A stretch of 64,000 nucleotides of DNA. Source: JBGSTR01 sp963707135 (lineage in GTDB: Bacteria > Pseudomonadota > Gammaproteobacteria > Chromatiales > Chromatiaceae). The stretch's first letter is position 1. Every line of letters begins with the position of its first letter. The position numbers were made by a program, and so were the translations under genes. Shown here in pieces: positions 54,620 through 63,042 of this stretch. The notes below the pieces were generated by a model. The model was not told where the DNA came from and searched no databases. It saw nothing but the letters and a program-made list of their open reading frames with translations. The stretch spans positions 27,175-91,174 of the forward strand of contig CAVPOY010000005.1 of the NCBI GenBank assembly GCA_963707135.1, read 5' to 3'.

Positions 54620-55483
54620 TTGGCAAAGATGCAGTCGCGTCGATTCTTGTCCGGGCCGTCCCAATCGGCTCCCCTGCTAGTGGCAGCGCTTCCAGCCGTC
54701 CTGATCACCCTAGGTCTGCTATACGGCACCTCCGCGCTGGCGGAGATGAGCGCGGAGGAACTGGCGAAGCTAGCGCAGAATCCCGTTGCGAACCTGATCA
54801 GCGTCCCGTTCCAAAACAACACCAACTTCAACTACGGACCCGAGGGCGGCACCCAGAACATCCTCAACATTCAGCCGGTCATACCCATCACGGTCAACAA
54901 GGACTGGAACCTGATCACCCGCACCATCTTCCCCCTGATCTGGCAGCCGGAACTGAGCCCGACCCAGGACAGCACCTTCGGACTGGGTGATACCCAGTTT
55001 TCGGCCTTCCTGTCACCGAGCGACGCCGCGTCGGGCTGGGTCTGGGGTGTGGGCGCCATAGCCCAGCTGCCGACCCATAGCGACAGCTCGCTGGGCAACA
55101 ACAACTGGGGGCTGGGGCCGACGGCCGTAGCGCTGCGGCTAAAGAAGGGCAGCCCCTGGGTCTACGGGATGCTGATAAACAACATCTGGTCACTCGGAAA
55201 CAGCGACGCGCCGTCGTACAACAACGGCCTGATTCAGCCTTTCCTGAATTACAACTTCAAGGGCGGCACCTACCTCACCAGCGCCCCGATCATTACCGTC
55301 AACTGGGACGCCGACAGCGACGACCAGTGGACCGTGCCGGTCGGTGGGGGCATCGGTCGCATCTTCCACCTAGGGCGGCTGCCGGTAAACACTCAAATCA
55401 GCGGCTACGCCAATGTTGTCACGCCGGAAAACGGAGCTGACTGGCAACTGCGGGCGCAGGTGCAATTGATGTTCCCCAAATAG
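54620..55483 (+). CDS. Outer-membrane transporter-like beta-barrel protein
   Basis: 287 residues from TTG, or 284 from the ATG at 54629. Signal peptide (PAVLITLGLLYGTSALA), then an Asn/aromatic-rich barrel: NLISVPFQNNTNFNYGP, NILNIQPVIPITVNKDWNLITRTIFPLIWQPE, FGLGDTQFSAFLSPS, ending LRAQVQLMFPK. Such proteins are often annotated as transporter or neuromedin U-like barrels of the MetA/phenol-degradation type. The substrate is unknown. It is the last gene of the run behind operator site C. Confidence 0.75.
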   Translation: MAKMQSRRFLSGPSQSAPLLVAALPAVLITLGLLYGTSALAEMSAEELAKLAQNPVANLISVPFQNNTNFNYGPEGGTQNILNIQPVIPITVNKDWNLITRTIFPLIWQPELSPTQDSTFGLGDTQFSAFLSPSDAASGWVWGVGAIAQLPTHSDSSLGNNNWGLGPTAVALRLKKGSPWVYGMLINNIWSLGNSDAPSYNNGLIQPFLNYNFKGGTYLTSAPIITVNWDADSDDQWTVPVGGGIGRIFHLGRLPVNTQISGYANVVTPENGADWQLRAQVQLMFPK

Positions 55484-56131
55484 GGGCTGTCGTCCCACGG
55501 CCCGCGCCGAGCAGCTCGTTGTGACGTCGGCGGCCACGGCTAATTGGGTGATCTGGACGCGCCGATGCGCCTGCAGCGCATTGGGGGCGTTGACTCCGTT
55601 ATGGAGGTCTTAATTGCCCGCTAGCTATCTGGCCCTGGTTGCTCATGGGACATCGGCTGCCCCGCCGTTGGGACCACGTCGACTTTTGGCGCCTTGCGCT
55701 GAATCCATACGTCGTCCGGCACTTAGTACGGCGGTCCGGGTTGCCCTGGATCCGCGGAAATGGGCCCCGAGCCGCAATGACGGGCGGCGCATCTGTCGCG
55801 AAATATCAAGCATCACGCCCGTCAAGACCCGACAATACGGCGACGGCCGGAGCCGCCGGGGCCGTGCCTTGCCCGCACGGCCGACGGATCGGTGCAAGGC
55901 GTCTACCTCCGGACTCCGTGTAGAGCCGGAGATTTCGACGACCCTGGACTCGGCTGGTGTGCCGAGCGTTATGACGCGGCGCTATCGGACCTACTTCTCC
56001 GGTCGCCCAGAAAGAGGGCGACGCAGGCGCGTCTCGCATGTAAGCCCAGACGCAAGCCGGGCTGCCGACAACGGCGGTAGGGCTCGCAAAGTAGGTGGCT
56101 TTGTTTTCAGCTCATTTGGGAGGAATCTGAC
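55484..56131. other. Long intergenic region with AraC-type promoter
   Basis: About 650 bases. Open frames crossing it have no domain or signal character. It contains operator site D at 55794 with a -10 at 55831, and about 290 bases of leader before the lipoprotein gene. No other structure was recognised. Confidence 0.55.
55794..55836 (+). promoter_or_regulatory. AraC-type operator and promoter, site D
   Basis: TGTCGCGAAATATCAA at 55794-55809, one mismatch from the consensus. GACAAT at 55831-55836 starts 22 bases after the site. The gene at 56132 is next. Confidence 0.68.
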
Positions 56132-56485
56132 GTGCATAAACTAGCTATCCGCAAGCCCCCCCGGACTGGCGGCCCGCTCGCCGCGACGTTGCTGCTCGGC
56201 CTGCTGTCGGGCTGCACCTCCACCGGCGACAACAATATCACCGGAGTCGAACAGATCACGCTGGCACCCGGGGACACCGGCCAATGCGAATCCAGCCCGT
56301 GCCAGGTGTTCCTGAAGATCCCGGCGGGCACCGGCAGCTACGAGGTCACCGGAAACGAGACGAGTATCGGAAAGTTCCAGGCAGGTCAGACCGTTAGCCT
56401 TGGCAGCTTCTGGCAAAGTCAGGCGATCGAGATCCGGGGGATGGACGTACCCAAGGCCTACGCCTACATCCCGCAGCAGCGTTGA
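56132..56485 (+). CDS. Lipoprotein of unknown function
   Basis: 117 residues from GTG, with GGGAGGA upstream. Lipobox LLSGC predicts acylation near residue 28. The mature part is beta-rich: VEQITLAPGDTGQCESSPCQVFLKIPAGTGSYEVTGNETSIGKFQAGQTVSLG. A Cys pair (QCESSPC) may form a disulfide. No family is recognised. It lies directly behind operator site D. Confidence 0.7.
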   Translation: MHKLAIRKPPRTGGPLAATLLLGLLSGCTSTGDNNITGVEQITLAPGDTGQCESSPCQVFLKIPAGTGSYEVTGNETSIGKFQAGQTVSLGSFWQSQAIEIRGMDVPKAYAYIPQQR

Positions 56486-56520
56486 GGGCAGCCGCCCGCC
56501 CGGTTTCATGATTGACCGCA

Positions 56521-56880
56521 CCGGTGCGCCTGGATCTACCGGCAGCTACGCCGGTCGCCGTCAACGATATCGAGACCGCCAAAGCGGCGCTGGCGACCCC
56601 TGGCGTCGTCGCCGCCTTTTTGCTGAGCGACTGACCGTGCAAGCTCATCGCGCTGGCCGGGACGAGCGTCCTGCTCGTGAACCGGCAGATCGCCTCGAGC
56701 GATTTGCTCCAGCACGTCGCCGGGCAATCTGCTGCTCGTGTTCTCGGTCCCGAGCAACCTGGTCGCAAGCAATCCCGCCGTGACGGTGCTCTCTCCCGTC
56801 CTCGGCTTGGCCGGCGGTATCGATGTCATGGGCGCGGAGCTCGCCGCCGTCTGGATAGCGCAGCGCCAGGCCCGACAGAA
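56521..56880 (+). pseudogene. Decayed SLC13/ArsB-like anion transporter remnant
   Basis: In one frame, VRLDLPATPVAVNDIETAKAAL ... FLLSD, a TGA, then KLIALAGTSVLLVNRQIASS and DLLQHV. After a frame change near 56724 the sequence reads NLLLVFSVPSNLVASNPAV and ends in GAELAAVWIA. Block order matches membrane anion transporters (a DLL-V-WNLLL stretch and an SNLVSNVPAV-like loop), with the part between them deleted. Both ends are missing. Read as a degenerate transporter gene. Confidence 0.5.
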
Positions 56881-57033
56881 CGCGTGCGCCCCTAGATGCC
56901 GCTTCCCGGTGATTCAAAGGCGCTGGGCAGGGGGCCTCTGGGAAATCAGGCATACGGCGCGGTCATTCCAACACCGACCAGCGCAGGTGCCCTCAGGCGG
57001 GACAACCAGCGTGGGCGTAGCGCTTCGTCGACG

Positions 57034-58320
57034 ATGAGCGCCGCGCCGTCCCCGGGAACGGGCGCATCGCTCACCGTCTTGGTCGGGAGCCTGAGCTTAT
57101 TTTCCGGGGCAACCGCAGTCGCGCAGGAGTGTGTCGGCTGGCGTTGCGCGCCGGACGACGTCGAGACCGGTGCGCCGACCAAGATCGGCCGAGTACACGA
57201 GAACCTGCGCCGATCGAAACAGCGGCATGCTGTGCACGCCCGAAAGGACGGCCGCTACGGCGACTATTCCCGGTTCAAGATCCGACTGCAGCGACAGACG
57301 GGGATTCAGTGGTCACTGGATGCAAGCCTGCTGCAGCAGTGGGGGACACCCGGCGGGGGCAGCCCTGCCCTTCAGTTTCTGGCCGGGCTTTCGCTGAACG
57401 TTGACCTGTTCGACGACGACACCGTCGGGGCCGGTTCGATTCAATTATCGGGGAGCTATGCCGGCTATCCGACTCGGCAGGAGGGTGCGGATATCGGGTC
57501 GAACCTGGGAGTGATCTCCGCGATCAACGACTGGCCCGTGAACCAACGGTGGTTCGGACAGCTTACCTACACCCAGGCCCTGCCGGACGATCGACTGGCG
57601 GTCGCGCTCGGACAGTTTCCGTTCAGCAACTTCGATGGCAACCGCTACCTCGGTGATCAGCAGCACAACTTTCTGAATCTCGTGCTCGCTCAAAACGGCA
57701 GCTCCACGTACGCGGCCGCGGGACTCGGGGCATACGCCCAGTTCAGCCCCACGAAGACCCTGCATCTGGCGCTGGGTATGCAGTACCCGAACAGCGCCTC
57801 GCCGGAGACGGTGTCCTTTCCGGGGTTGGGCGATTCGGCCCGCGCCTGGTTTGTCTATGGCCAATGGACACCGCGGACCAAGGGTCTTGGCCCTGCGCAA
57901 TATTCCCTCACCTACTACCAGTCGCCCGCCGTTGGGCAGCAGCCGGCTTCACGTGGCTGGTCACTCAACGCAGTGCAGGACTTGAATGAGACCTGGACGC
58001 TGTTCGGCCGTGCCAACGCCGCTTATGGGTCCACGACCGCGATCCGGTCCTCCTACGCCCTCGGGATCGCGATGAACGATCCGCTTGGCCGCGGCCCCAC
58101 CGACCAGATCGGCCTGGCGATGGGCTACAGCGATCCGGCCGACACGCCGACCCCGCCCGCGAGCGCACGCGGCGAGAAGATCATCGAGGCCTACTGGAAT
58201 TGGACCTACTTCGGGGGGCTGATGCTGACGCCGGATGTTCAACTAATCCTCGACCCCGCCCTCGACTCTGGACGCGAAAGCGCGTGGGTTCTGTCGCTGC
58301 GTGCGACGCTGATGTTCTAG
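57034..58320 (+). CDS. OprB-like carbohydrate porin
   Basis: 428 residues from the ATG at 57034; an upstream in-frame extension lacks protein character. Signal peptide near residues 15-33 (VLVGSLSLFSGATAVA), then barrel segments including FKIRLQRQTGIQWSLDASLLQQWG, WFGQLTYTQALPDDRLAVALGQFPFSNFDGNRYLGD and AMGYSDPADTPTPPA, ending WVLSLRATLMF. Order and aromatic pattern fit OprB carbohydrate-selective porins. The substrate is inferred from the family only. It lies in the stretch behind operator site D, separated from it by the transporter remnant. Confidence 0.78.
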   Translation: MSAAPSPGTGASLTVLVGSLSLFSGATAVAQECVGWRCAPDDVETGAPTKIGRVHENLRRSKQRHAVHARKDGRYGDYSRFKIRLQRQTGIQWSLDASLLQQWGTPGGGSPALQFLAGLSLNVDLFDDDTVGAGSIQLSGSYAGYPTRQEGADIGSNLGVISAINDWPVNQRWFGQLTYTQALPDDRLAVALGQFPFSNFDGNRYLGDQQHNFLNLVLAQNGSSTYAAAGLGAYAQFSPTKTLHLALGMQYPNSASPETVSFPGLGDSARAWFVYGQWTPRTKGLGPAQYSLTYYQSPAVGQQPASRGWSLNAVQDLNETWTLFGRANAAYGSTTAIRSSYALGIAMNDPLGRGPTDQIGLAMGYSDPADTPTPPASARGEKIIEAYWNWTYFGGLMLTPDVQLILDPALDSGRESAWVLSLRATLMF

Positions 58321-58373
58321 GCTGATGTGTAGAAGGCGGGCATTTACAGGGCGCGCCAAGGTATATTCCCGCA

Positions 58374-59165
58374 ATGAAACGAACCACCGAACTGAACGGG
58401 GCCGTAAGCATTCCCGAAGACGCCGGCACCGCGTCGGATGCCATGCCGCCAGGCCCTGAAGAAATCGTGTCGATTGGCGACTTCGACTTCGGCGAGGCCA
58501 CGGCCGCCGTCTTCGATGACATGCTCGACCGCAGCATCCCCGAGTACCGGGAACTGCAACGGATGATCGGCGAGCTGGCGGCCGCCTTTGCCGAGCCGGG
58601 CACCCGCGTCTACGACCTCGGCTGCTCGACGGGAATCACGCTCGCGACCCTGGCGGGGGCTATTGAGGTCCCGGTCGAATTCGTCGGCCTGGATTATTCG
58701 CCCGCCATGCTCGAGCGCGCCCGCCAGCGGCTGTCAGGACTCACCGAGTCCGGTCGCTTGACGCTTCGGGAGGCGGACCTGAACGCCGGCGTCGAGGTGG
58801 AGAACGCATCCGTGGTCGTTCTGAACCTGACACTGCAGTTCGTCCGCCCCCTGCGCCGGGACCTGCTGATCCGCGACATCAACCGGGGCATGAACCCCAA
58901 CGGCTGTCTGATACTGGTGGAAAAGGTTCTCGGCAACGACTCGCTGTTCAACCGCACCTTCATCCGGCTCTACTACGAGATGAAACGGCGTAACGGGTAC
59001 AGTGAAACCGAGATCGCCCATAAGCGGGAGGCGCTGGAGAACGTGCTCATTCCCTATCGCGTGGACGAGAACTTCGAGCTGCTGGACCGCAACGGATTCA
59101 ACCAGACCGACATCTTCTTCAAGTGGTACAACTTCTGCGGGATCGTCGGGGTGAAGGGCCCATGA
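58374..59165 (+). CDS. CmoA-like carboxy-S-adenosylmethionine synthase family protein
   Basis: 263 residues, class I SAM fold. It has FDFGEATAAVFDDMLDRSIPEYRELQRMI, motif I VYDLGCSTGITL, LDYSPAMLERARQRL, VVLNLTLQFV and the C-terminal KRRNGYSETEIAHKREALENVLIPYR. These blocks align with CmoA, which makes carboxy-SAM for tRNA wobble modification. The N-terminal 40 residues differ from E. coli CmoA, and no cmoB is present. It is coupled (ATGA) to an ICMT-type methyltransferase gene, so another methyl-transfer role is possible. Confidence 0.75.
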   Translation: MKRTTELNGAVSIPEDAGTASDAMPPGPEEIVSIGDFDFGEATAAVFDDMLDRSIPEYRELQRMIGELAAAFAEPGTRVYDLGCSTGITLATLAGAIEVPVEFVGLDYSPAMLERARQRLSGLTESGRLTLREADLNAGVEVENASVVVLNLTLQFVRPLRRDLLIRDINRGMNPNGCLILVEKVLGNDSLFNRTFIRLYYEMKRRNGYSETEIAHKREALENVLIPYRVDENFELLDRNGFNQTDIFFKWYNFCGIVGVKGP

Positions 59166-59875
59166 TCGCCATCGGGCAGTTCTTCTTTCGTTACCGCAAC
59201 GCCGTCTTCCCGCTCGTCATGCTGTTGGCCGCGCTGGCCGCCGTGCCGCAGTACAGCTTCGGCAGCCATGCGATGGACTCCGTTGTCGATCTGGTGGGCA
59301 TCGCATTGATCCTGGCCGGTCAGACGCTGCGGGTGATCACCGTCGGCTATGACTACATCCGCCGAGGCGGCCGGGACGGGCGCGTCTATGCCGAGGGCCT
59401 GGTTCAAGGGGGAGTCTTCGCCCATTGCCGAAACCCGCTCTACGTGGGGAATATTCTGATGGCCTCCGGCTTCCTGGTCGTGATGGGAAACACCGGTCTG
59501 ATCATTATCGGCGTCCCACTGGTCGCGTTCGTCTATGCGGCCATCGTATCCGCCGAGGAGGACTTTCTCTCCCGGCAGTTCGGGGCGGAGTACGCGGACT
59601 ACTGCAGGCGCGTTAACCGGTGGATTCCGAGCTGGCAGGGTATCCGCCAAACGCTCGCGGAGTTGGACTTCAATTGGAAACGGGTGTTGGTCAAGGAGTA
59701 CAACACGATCTTCGCGGTGCTTGCCATTCTGCTGGTCATCCAGACTTGGACCCGCGTCACCGAGGGCCAGATGTCTCAGGGAAGTTGGAACTGGGTCATC
59801 GCGAGCGGCTGCGTCCTGTTCGGCGCCTATGTGGCGATCCGAACGCTGAAAAAGAAACGCGTGATTCGCGGTTAA
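59162..59875 (+). CDS. Isoprenylcysteine carboxyl methyltransferase-like membrane protein
   Basis: 237 residues, about five helices. The catalytic/SAM block GVFAHCRNPLYVGNILMASGFLVVMGN and EEDFLSRQFGAEYADYCRRVNRWIPSW match the ICMT/PEMT family of membrane methyltransferases. The start overlaps the preceding stop by four bases, showing tight coupling with the CmoA-like gene. The substrate is unknown; bacterial members methylate lipids or small isoprenoid-like compounds in some cases. Confidence 0.8.
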   Translation: MIAIGQFFFRYRNAVFPLVMLLAALAAVPQYSFGSHAMDSVVDLVGIALILAGQTLRVITVGYDYIRRGGRDGRVYAEGLVQGGVFAHCRNPLYVGNILMASGFLVVMGNTGLIIIGVPLVAFVYAAIVSAEEDFLSRQFGAEYADYCRRVNRWIPSWQGIRQTLAELDFNWKRVLVKEYNTIFAVLAILLVIQTWTRVTEGQMSQGSWNWVIASGCVLFGAYVAIRTLKKKRVIRG

Positions 59876-59932
59876 TTGAACGGCTGGCCGAGACGACCCT
59901 GGACGACGGCGTAACGCGGAGGGCACACGGTC

Positions 59933-60727
59933 TTGCACGAGTTTTCGCTTCGAGCGATGCGAGCCGTCGCGGGCCTGGCGATGCTCGGACTGATCGGTAA
60001 CGCGGCCGCCGAGTCGGACGCGGGGCATCCTGCCGATAGGCAAACGGCGGTCGTTGCGGACCCGGCCCCCGCCGAGCCGGGCCACCGGTTCGGTCATCGC
60101 ATGCTCAGGGACATCGAGGCCGGGGTCGCCCGGGTAGAACCCTGGCTCGAACGCTACGGCTACGGAGCGATCCTAGTCGCCGTGGGCGTCGAGGGTTTCG
60201 GCATTCCCGCACCCGGGCAGACCATCCTGGAGGCCGGTTCCGCGGCTTCCACCTCGCCCGAGGGCCGGCTGCGGATCGGCTGGGTCCTGCTGGCGGCCTT
60301 TTCGGCCGCCTTTGTCGGCACGACCCTGGGCTATCTGATCGGACGTTGGGGCGGACGCGGTCTGCTTGGGCGGCTGCGGATCGACCCGCGCCACCTCGGT
60401 CGGATCGAGGGCCAGTTTGATCGTTACGGGGGCGGACTGATCCTTTTCGCCCGGTTCTTCGACGGGCCCCGGCAGCTCATCGGCATCGCAGCCGGCATGA
60501 TGGGGATGCCCTGGGTGCGCTTCAGCCTATTCAATCTGGCGGGCGCCGCCCTTTGGGTGTGTTTCTGGGGTCTCGGGGTCTATTATCTCGATCTACATCT
60601 GGATCAACTGGTCGCGGTGATCCGCCGGATCAACCCCTGGGTGGCCGTCGCCACCTTCGCCGGGTTGGGCTTGCTGGTCGCGGCCATCTGGCGCGGATAC
60701 GCGCGGCGCCGCGGGGCACAACGCTGA
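59933..60727 (+). CDS. DedA family membrane protein
   Basis: 264 residues from TTG. Signal-like N-terminus, then a DedA/VTT core: GYGAILVAVGVEGFGIPAPGQTILEAGSAAS, AFVGTTLGYLIGRWGGRGLL, FARFFDGPRQLIGIAAGMMGMPWVRF and a C-terminal helix pair. DedA proteins are inner-membrane proteins linked to lipid scrambling and envelope homeostasis. Gene order follows the ICMT-like gene by about 57 bases. Confidence 0.85.
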   Translation: MHEFSLRAMRAVAGLAMLGLIGNAAAESDAGHPADRQTAVVADPAPAEPGHRFGHRMLRDIEAGVARVEPWLERYGYGAILVAVGVEGFGIPAPGQTILEAGSAASTSPEGRLRIGWVLLAAFSAAFVGTTLGYLIGRWGGRGLLGRLRIDPRHLGRIEGQFDRYGGGLILFARFFDGPRQLIGIAAGMMGMPWVRFSLFNLAGAALWVCFWGLGVYYLDLHLDQLVAVIRRINPWVAVATFAGLGLLVAAIWRGYARRRGAQR

Positions 60728-60969
60728 CCGGAGATCGGACCGCGTGCAGAAGTATCGAAAGCGGCGGCACGCGCGATGGGCCGGTGGGCCATTTTCGGCC
60801 ATTCGGCGTCGTGCGCCCAGCGCCGGCCAAGGGCCAGTACCTGCGCATCAGCTCAGAATGGCAAATGCAAATTGAAGGGGCCCATCTGGCGCAGTCAATG
60901 GACACCCAGACGTGAAGCGAACAACAACGACGCGGCCCAGAACAACGTAAGGTCGGAGCCCGCCTGCTG

Positions 60970-62073
60970 GTGTTCTCCGCACCCACAACCGTTTCCCCGG
61001 GTATCGCCCTCCCAGAGGAAGGCTGCGTGCGCATGGCGTCGATCCTCGCCATACCCCCGCTATTGGCCGAGATGGGGTTCGACCCCGAGCAGTTGATAGC
61101 AGAGGCCGGTCTCGATCGGGCCCTCTTCGAGGACCCGGATAACGCCATCCCTTTCCACGACCTTGGCCGTTTCGTCGCGATCTGCACCGAGCGCACCGGC
61201 TGTCCCCATTTCGGCTTGCTGGCGTGCCGGAACGCGGCCCTTGATATCTTGGGACTCGTGGGAGAGCTCGCCCGACACTCCCCCAATGTCGGTACCGCGC
61301 TACGCAATATCATCCTTTACCTGCACCTTCATGACCGTGGGGCCATTCCAATCCTTTCTGTGTGTGGCGACTGCGCGATGCTGGGCTACTCGATACACCA
61401 GCCCGACGTGCCCGGAACCGAGCAGATTTACGACGGCGCCATCGCGAACGCCTTCAACATCTTGAAGGCCCTGGCCGGCCCGCATTGGGAGCCGATCGAG
61501 GTGCTTCTGTACCGCTCCCGGCCTGGCGATTGCGAGCCCTATCGGCAGTTTTTCCGAACACGCGTGACCTTCGGGGCCGAGCACTCGGCGGTGGTCTTTG
61601 CGGCCTCGTGGCTCGACCATCCGTTGCGTGGCGCCGACGCGCAGATACGCCGCCGGATCATGCGGGAGATCGCGGATCTGGAGGCCTGCGGGGAGGGCGA
61701 TCTGGTCACCCAGCTTCGGCGCGTGTTGCGCCGGCTGTTGGTGCAAGGCGCCTCACAAGGGGAGACAGGAGCGAGACAGGTTGCGGACCTCTTTTCGATT
61801 CACCGGCGCACCCTGAACCGGCGCCTGTGTGCCGAGGGAACGAGCTTCAAGGCCCTGATCGACGAGACACGTTACGACATCGCCCGCCAACTCCTGCGCG
61901 ACACCCGCCTGCCGATAACGGAAATAGCCACCGCACTCGACTACTCGCAATGCTCCGCCTTCGTCCGCGCCTTCCGTCGCTGGTCGGGGGCCTCGCCGTC
62001 GGGCTGGCGCGCCGAGCACGCCCCCTGCCATCTCACCGGCGCGCCAGCCCAGCCCCCGCCGCCCCGGTCCTAA
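60970..62073 (+). CDS. AraC-family transcriptional regulator, copy 2
   Basis: 367 residues from GTG; homology to the first copy begins near EEGCVRMASIL, so an internal start near 61030 is possible. N-terminal PF12625-like domain and C-terminal double helix-turn-helix. The first recognition helix IHRRTLNRRL is identical to that of the regulator at 36938, and the second region is nearly so. It is followed by operator site E and a paralogue of the 38330 gene, the same three-part order as at 36938. The ten-residue identity argues that both regulators read the same operator. Confidence 0.9.
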   Translation: MFSAPTTVSPGIALPEEGCVRMASILAIPPLLAEMGFDPEQLIAEAGLDRALFEDPDNAIPFHDLGRFVAICTERTGCPHFGLLACRNAALDILGLVGELARHSPNVGTALRNIILYLHLHDRGAIPILSVCGDCAMLGYSIHQPDVPGTEQIYDGAIANAFNILKALAGPHWEPIEVLLYRSRPGDCEPYRQFFRTRVTFGAEHSAVVFAASWLDHPLRGADAQIRRRIMREIADLEACGEGDLVTQLRRVLRRLLVQGASQGETGARQVADLFSIHRRTLNRRLCAEGTSFKALIDETRYDIARQLLRDTRLPITEIATALDYSQCSAFVRAFRRWSGASPSGWRAEHAPCHLTGAPAQPPPPRS

Positions 62074-62112
62074 CCCCGCCTGGGCCGGCGCCCTTCCGCC
62101 GCGACAAGGATC

Positions 62113-62155
62113 TGTCGCGAAATGTCAACGGTCTATTTTGCGTTAATAGGATACT
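62113..62155 (+). promoter_or_regulatory. AraC-type operator and promoter, site E
   Basis: TGTCGCGAAATGTCAA at 62113-62128, the consensus itself. GATACT at 62150-62155 starts 22 bases after it. The gene at 62305 begins 176 bases after the operator. Confidence 0.72.
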
Positions 62156-62304
62156 CCCCGCGAGTTCCGGGGCGGCTGCGTCGATCGGCCACATGGACCT
62201 GAAAGTCACGGCCAGGTTGTATCTGGATAAACCGAATACCGGTTTCGTCGTTGCCACCTCGTGACCAATCGGCATACGCCGTTCTTGACCGAGGAGGCAA
62301 GAAA

Positions 62305-62958
62305 ATGACGACGCGATCGGGCTTTATTGCCGCCAAACCGCTTTTGGTGGCGACCATTTTGCTATCCCTCCCCATCCTCGTGCAGGCCGACGAGCATACC
62401 GAGCACGAGGGGACCGAGAATGATCGGAGGGACAAGATCCAGCTGATGTTCGTACAGTCGGCAGACGATCTGAAGGCCGACGACAAGACCTTGCGTATGG
62501 TGAACGTGAGCCGGCAGACGCTGTATTTCTCGGATCGGCCGGTGCGCCTCTCCGGCCATATTACGATGCCGGCCTACCCGGATGAGTGGAAGGCCGGTAC
62601 GGGGCCGGATAACTTCGCCAATGACCCGCCCAACGCCACGCTCTCGGTCTACGAGGGCGGCAAATCCGAGAACAGCCTGGCGGTGGTCGAGATCAGCCAT
62701 CCGGCGGTTGAGGGGAACGACCTCGTTTACCGTTACAAGCTGATCGAGAGCGCAATGCCCAAGACCGGCGGGGTCACCGCACTGTTCATCGATTGGATCG
62801 GTCCGGGCGGCGGAGTAGGACCCGGCTTCCACGGCATCGGGGCCGGCACACGAGGCGCTGGCCTGTTCGGGGTTACGGTTGGATACGAAGGTGATCCCGC
62901 TTGTCGGCTTTCGCTTGCCGGACCGGTGATGGATGACCGCGGTCTGGACGTCGGATAG
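62305..62958 (+). CDS. Exported protein of unknown function, paralogue of 38330
   Basis: 217 residues from the ATG at 62305, with GAGGAGG eight bases upstream. Signal peptide ending VQA (about residue 29), an acidic segment DEHTEHEGTENDRRD, then the blocks shared with the 38330 protein: LMFVQSADD, LYFSDRPVRLSGHI and DPPNATLSVYEG. It has an extra Gly-rich C-terminal part (GGGVGPGFHGIGAGTRG). Family not recognised. It follows AraC copy 2 and operator site E, so it is probably a regulated target. Confidence 0.78.
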   Translation: MTTRSGFIAAKPLLVATILLSLPILVQADEHTEHEGTENDRRDKIQLMFVQSADDLKADDKTLRMVNVSRQTLYFSDRPVRLSGHITMPAYPDEWKAGTGPDNFANDPPNATLSVYEGGKSENSLAVVEISHPAVEGNDLVYRYKLIESAMPKTGGVTALFIDWIGPGGGVGPGFHGIGAGTRGAGLFGVTVGYEGDPACRLSLAGPVMDDRGLDVG

Positions 62959-63042
62959 CGAGCCCACTCATGCCGGGCCAACAACGGCGCGCCGCCCGGG
63001 ACCCTGACCTCACCTCCACCAACCAGCGCGGAATGGCCAAGC

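Noticed and set aside
55614..56144. 176-residue plus-strand frame upstream of the lipoprotein
   Set aside because: Arg/Pro-rich composition typical of a GC-rich shadow frame; it spans operator site D.
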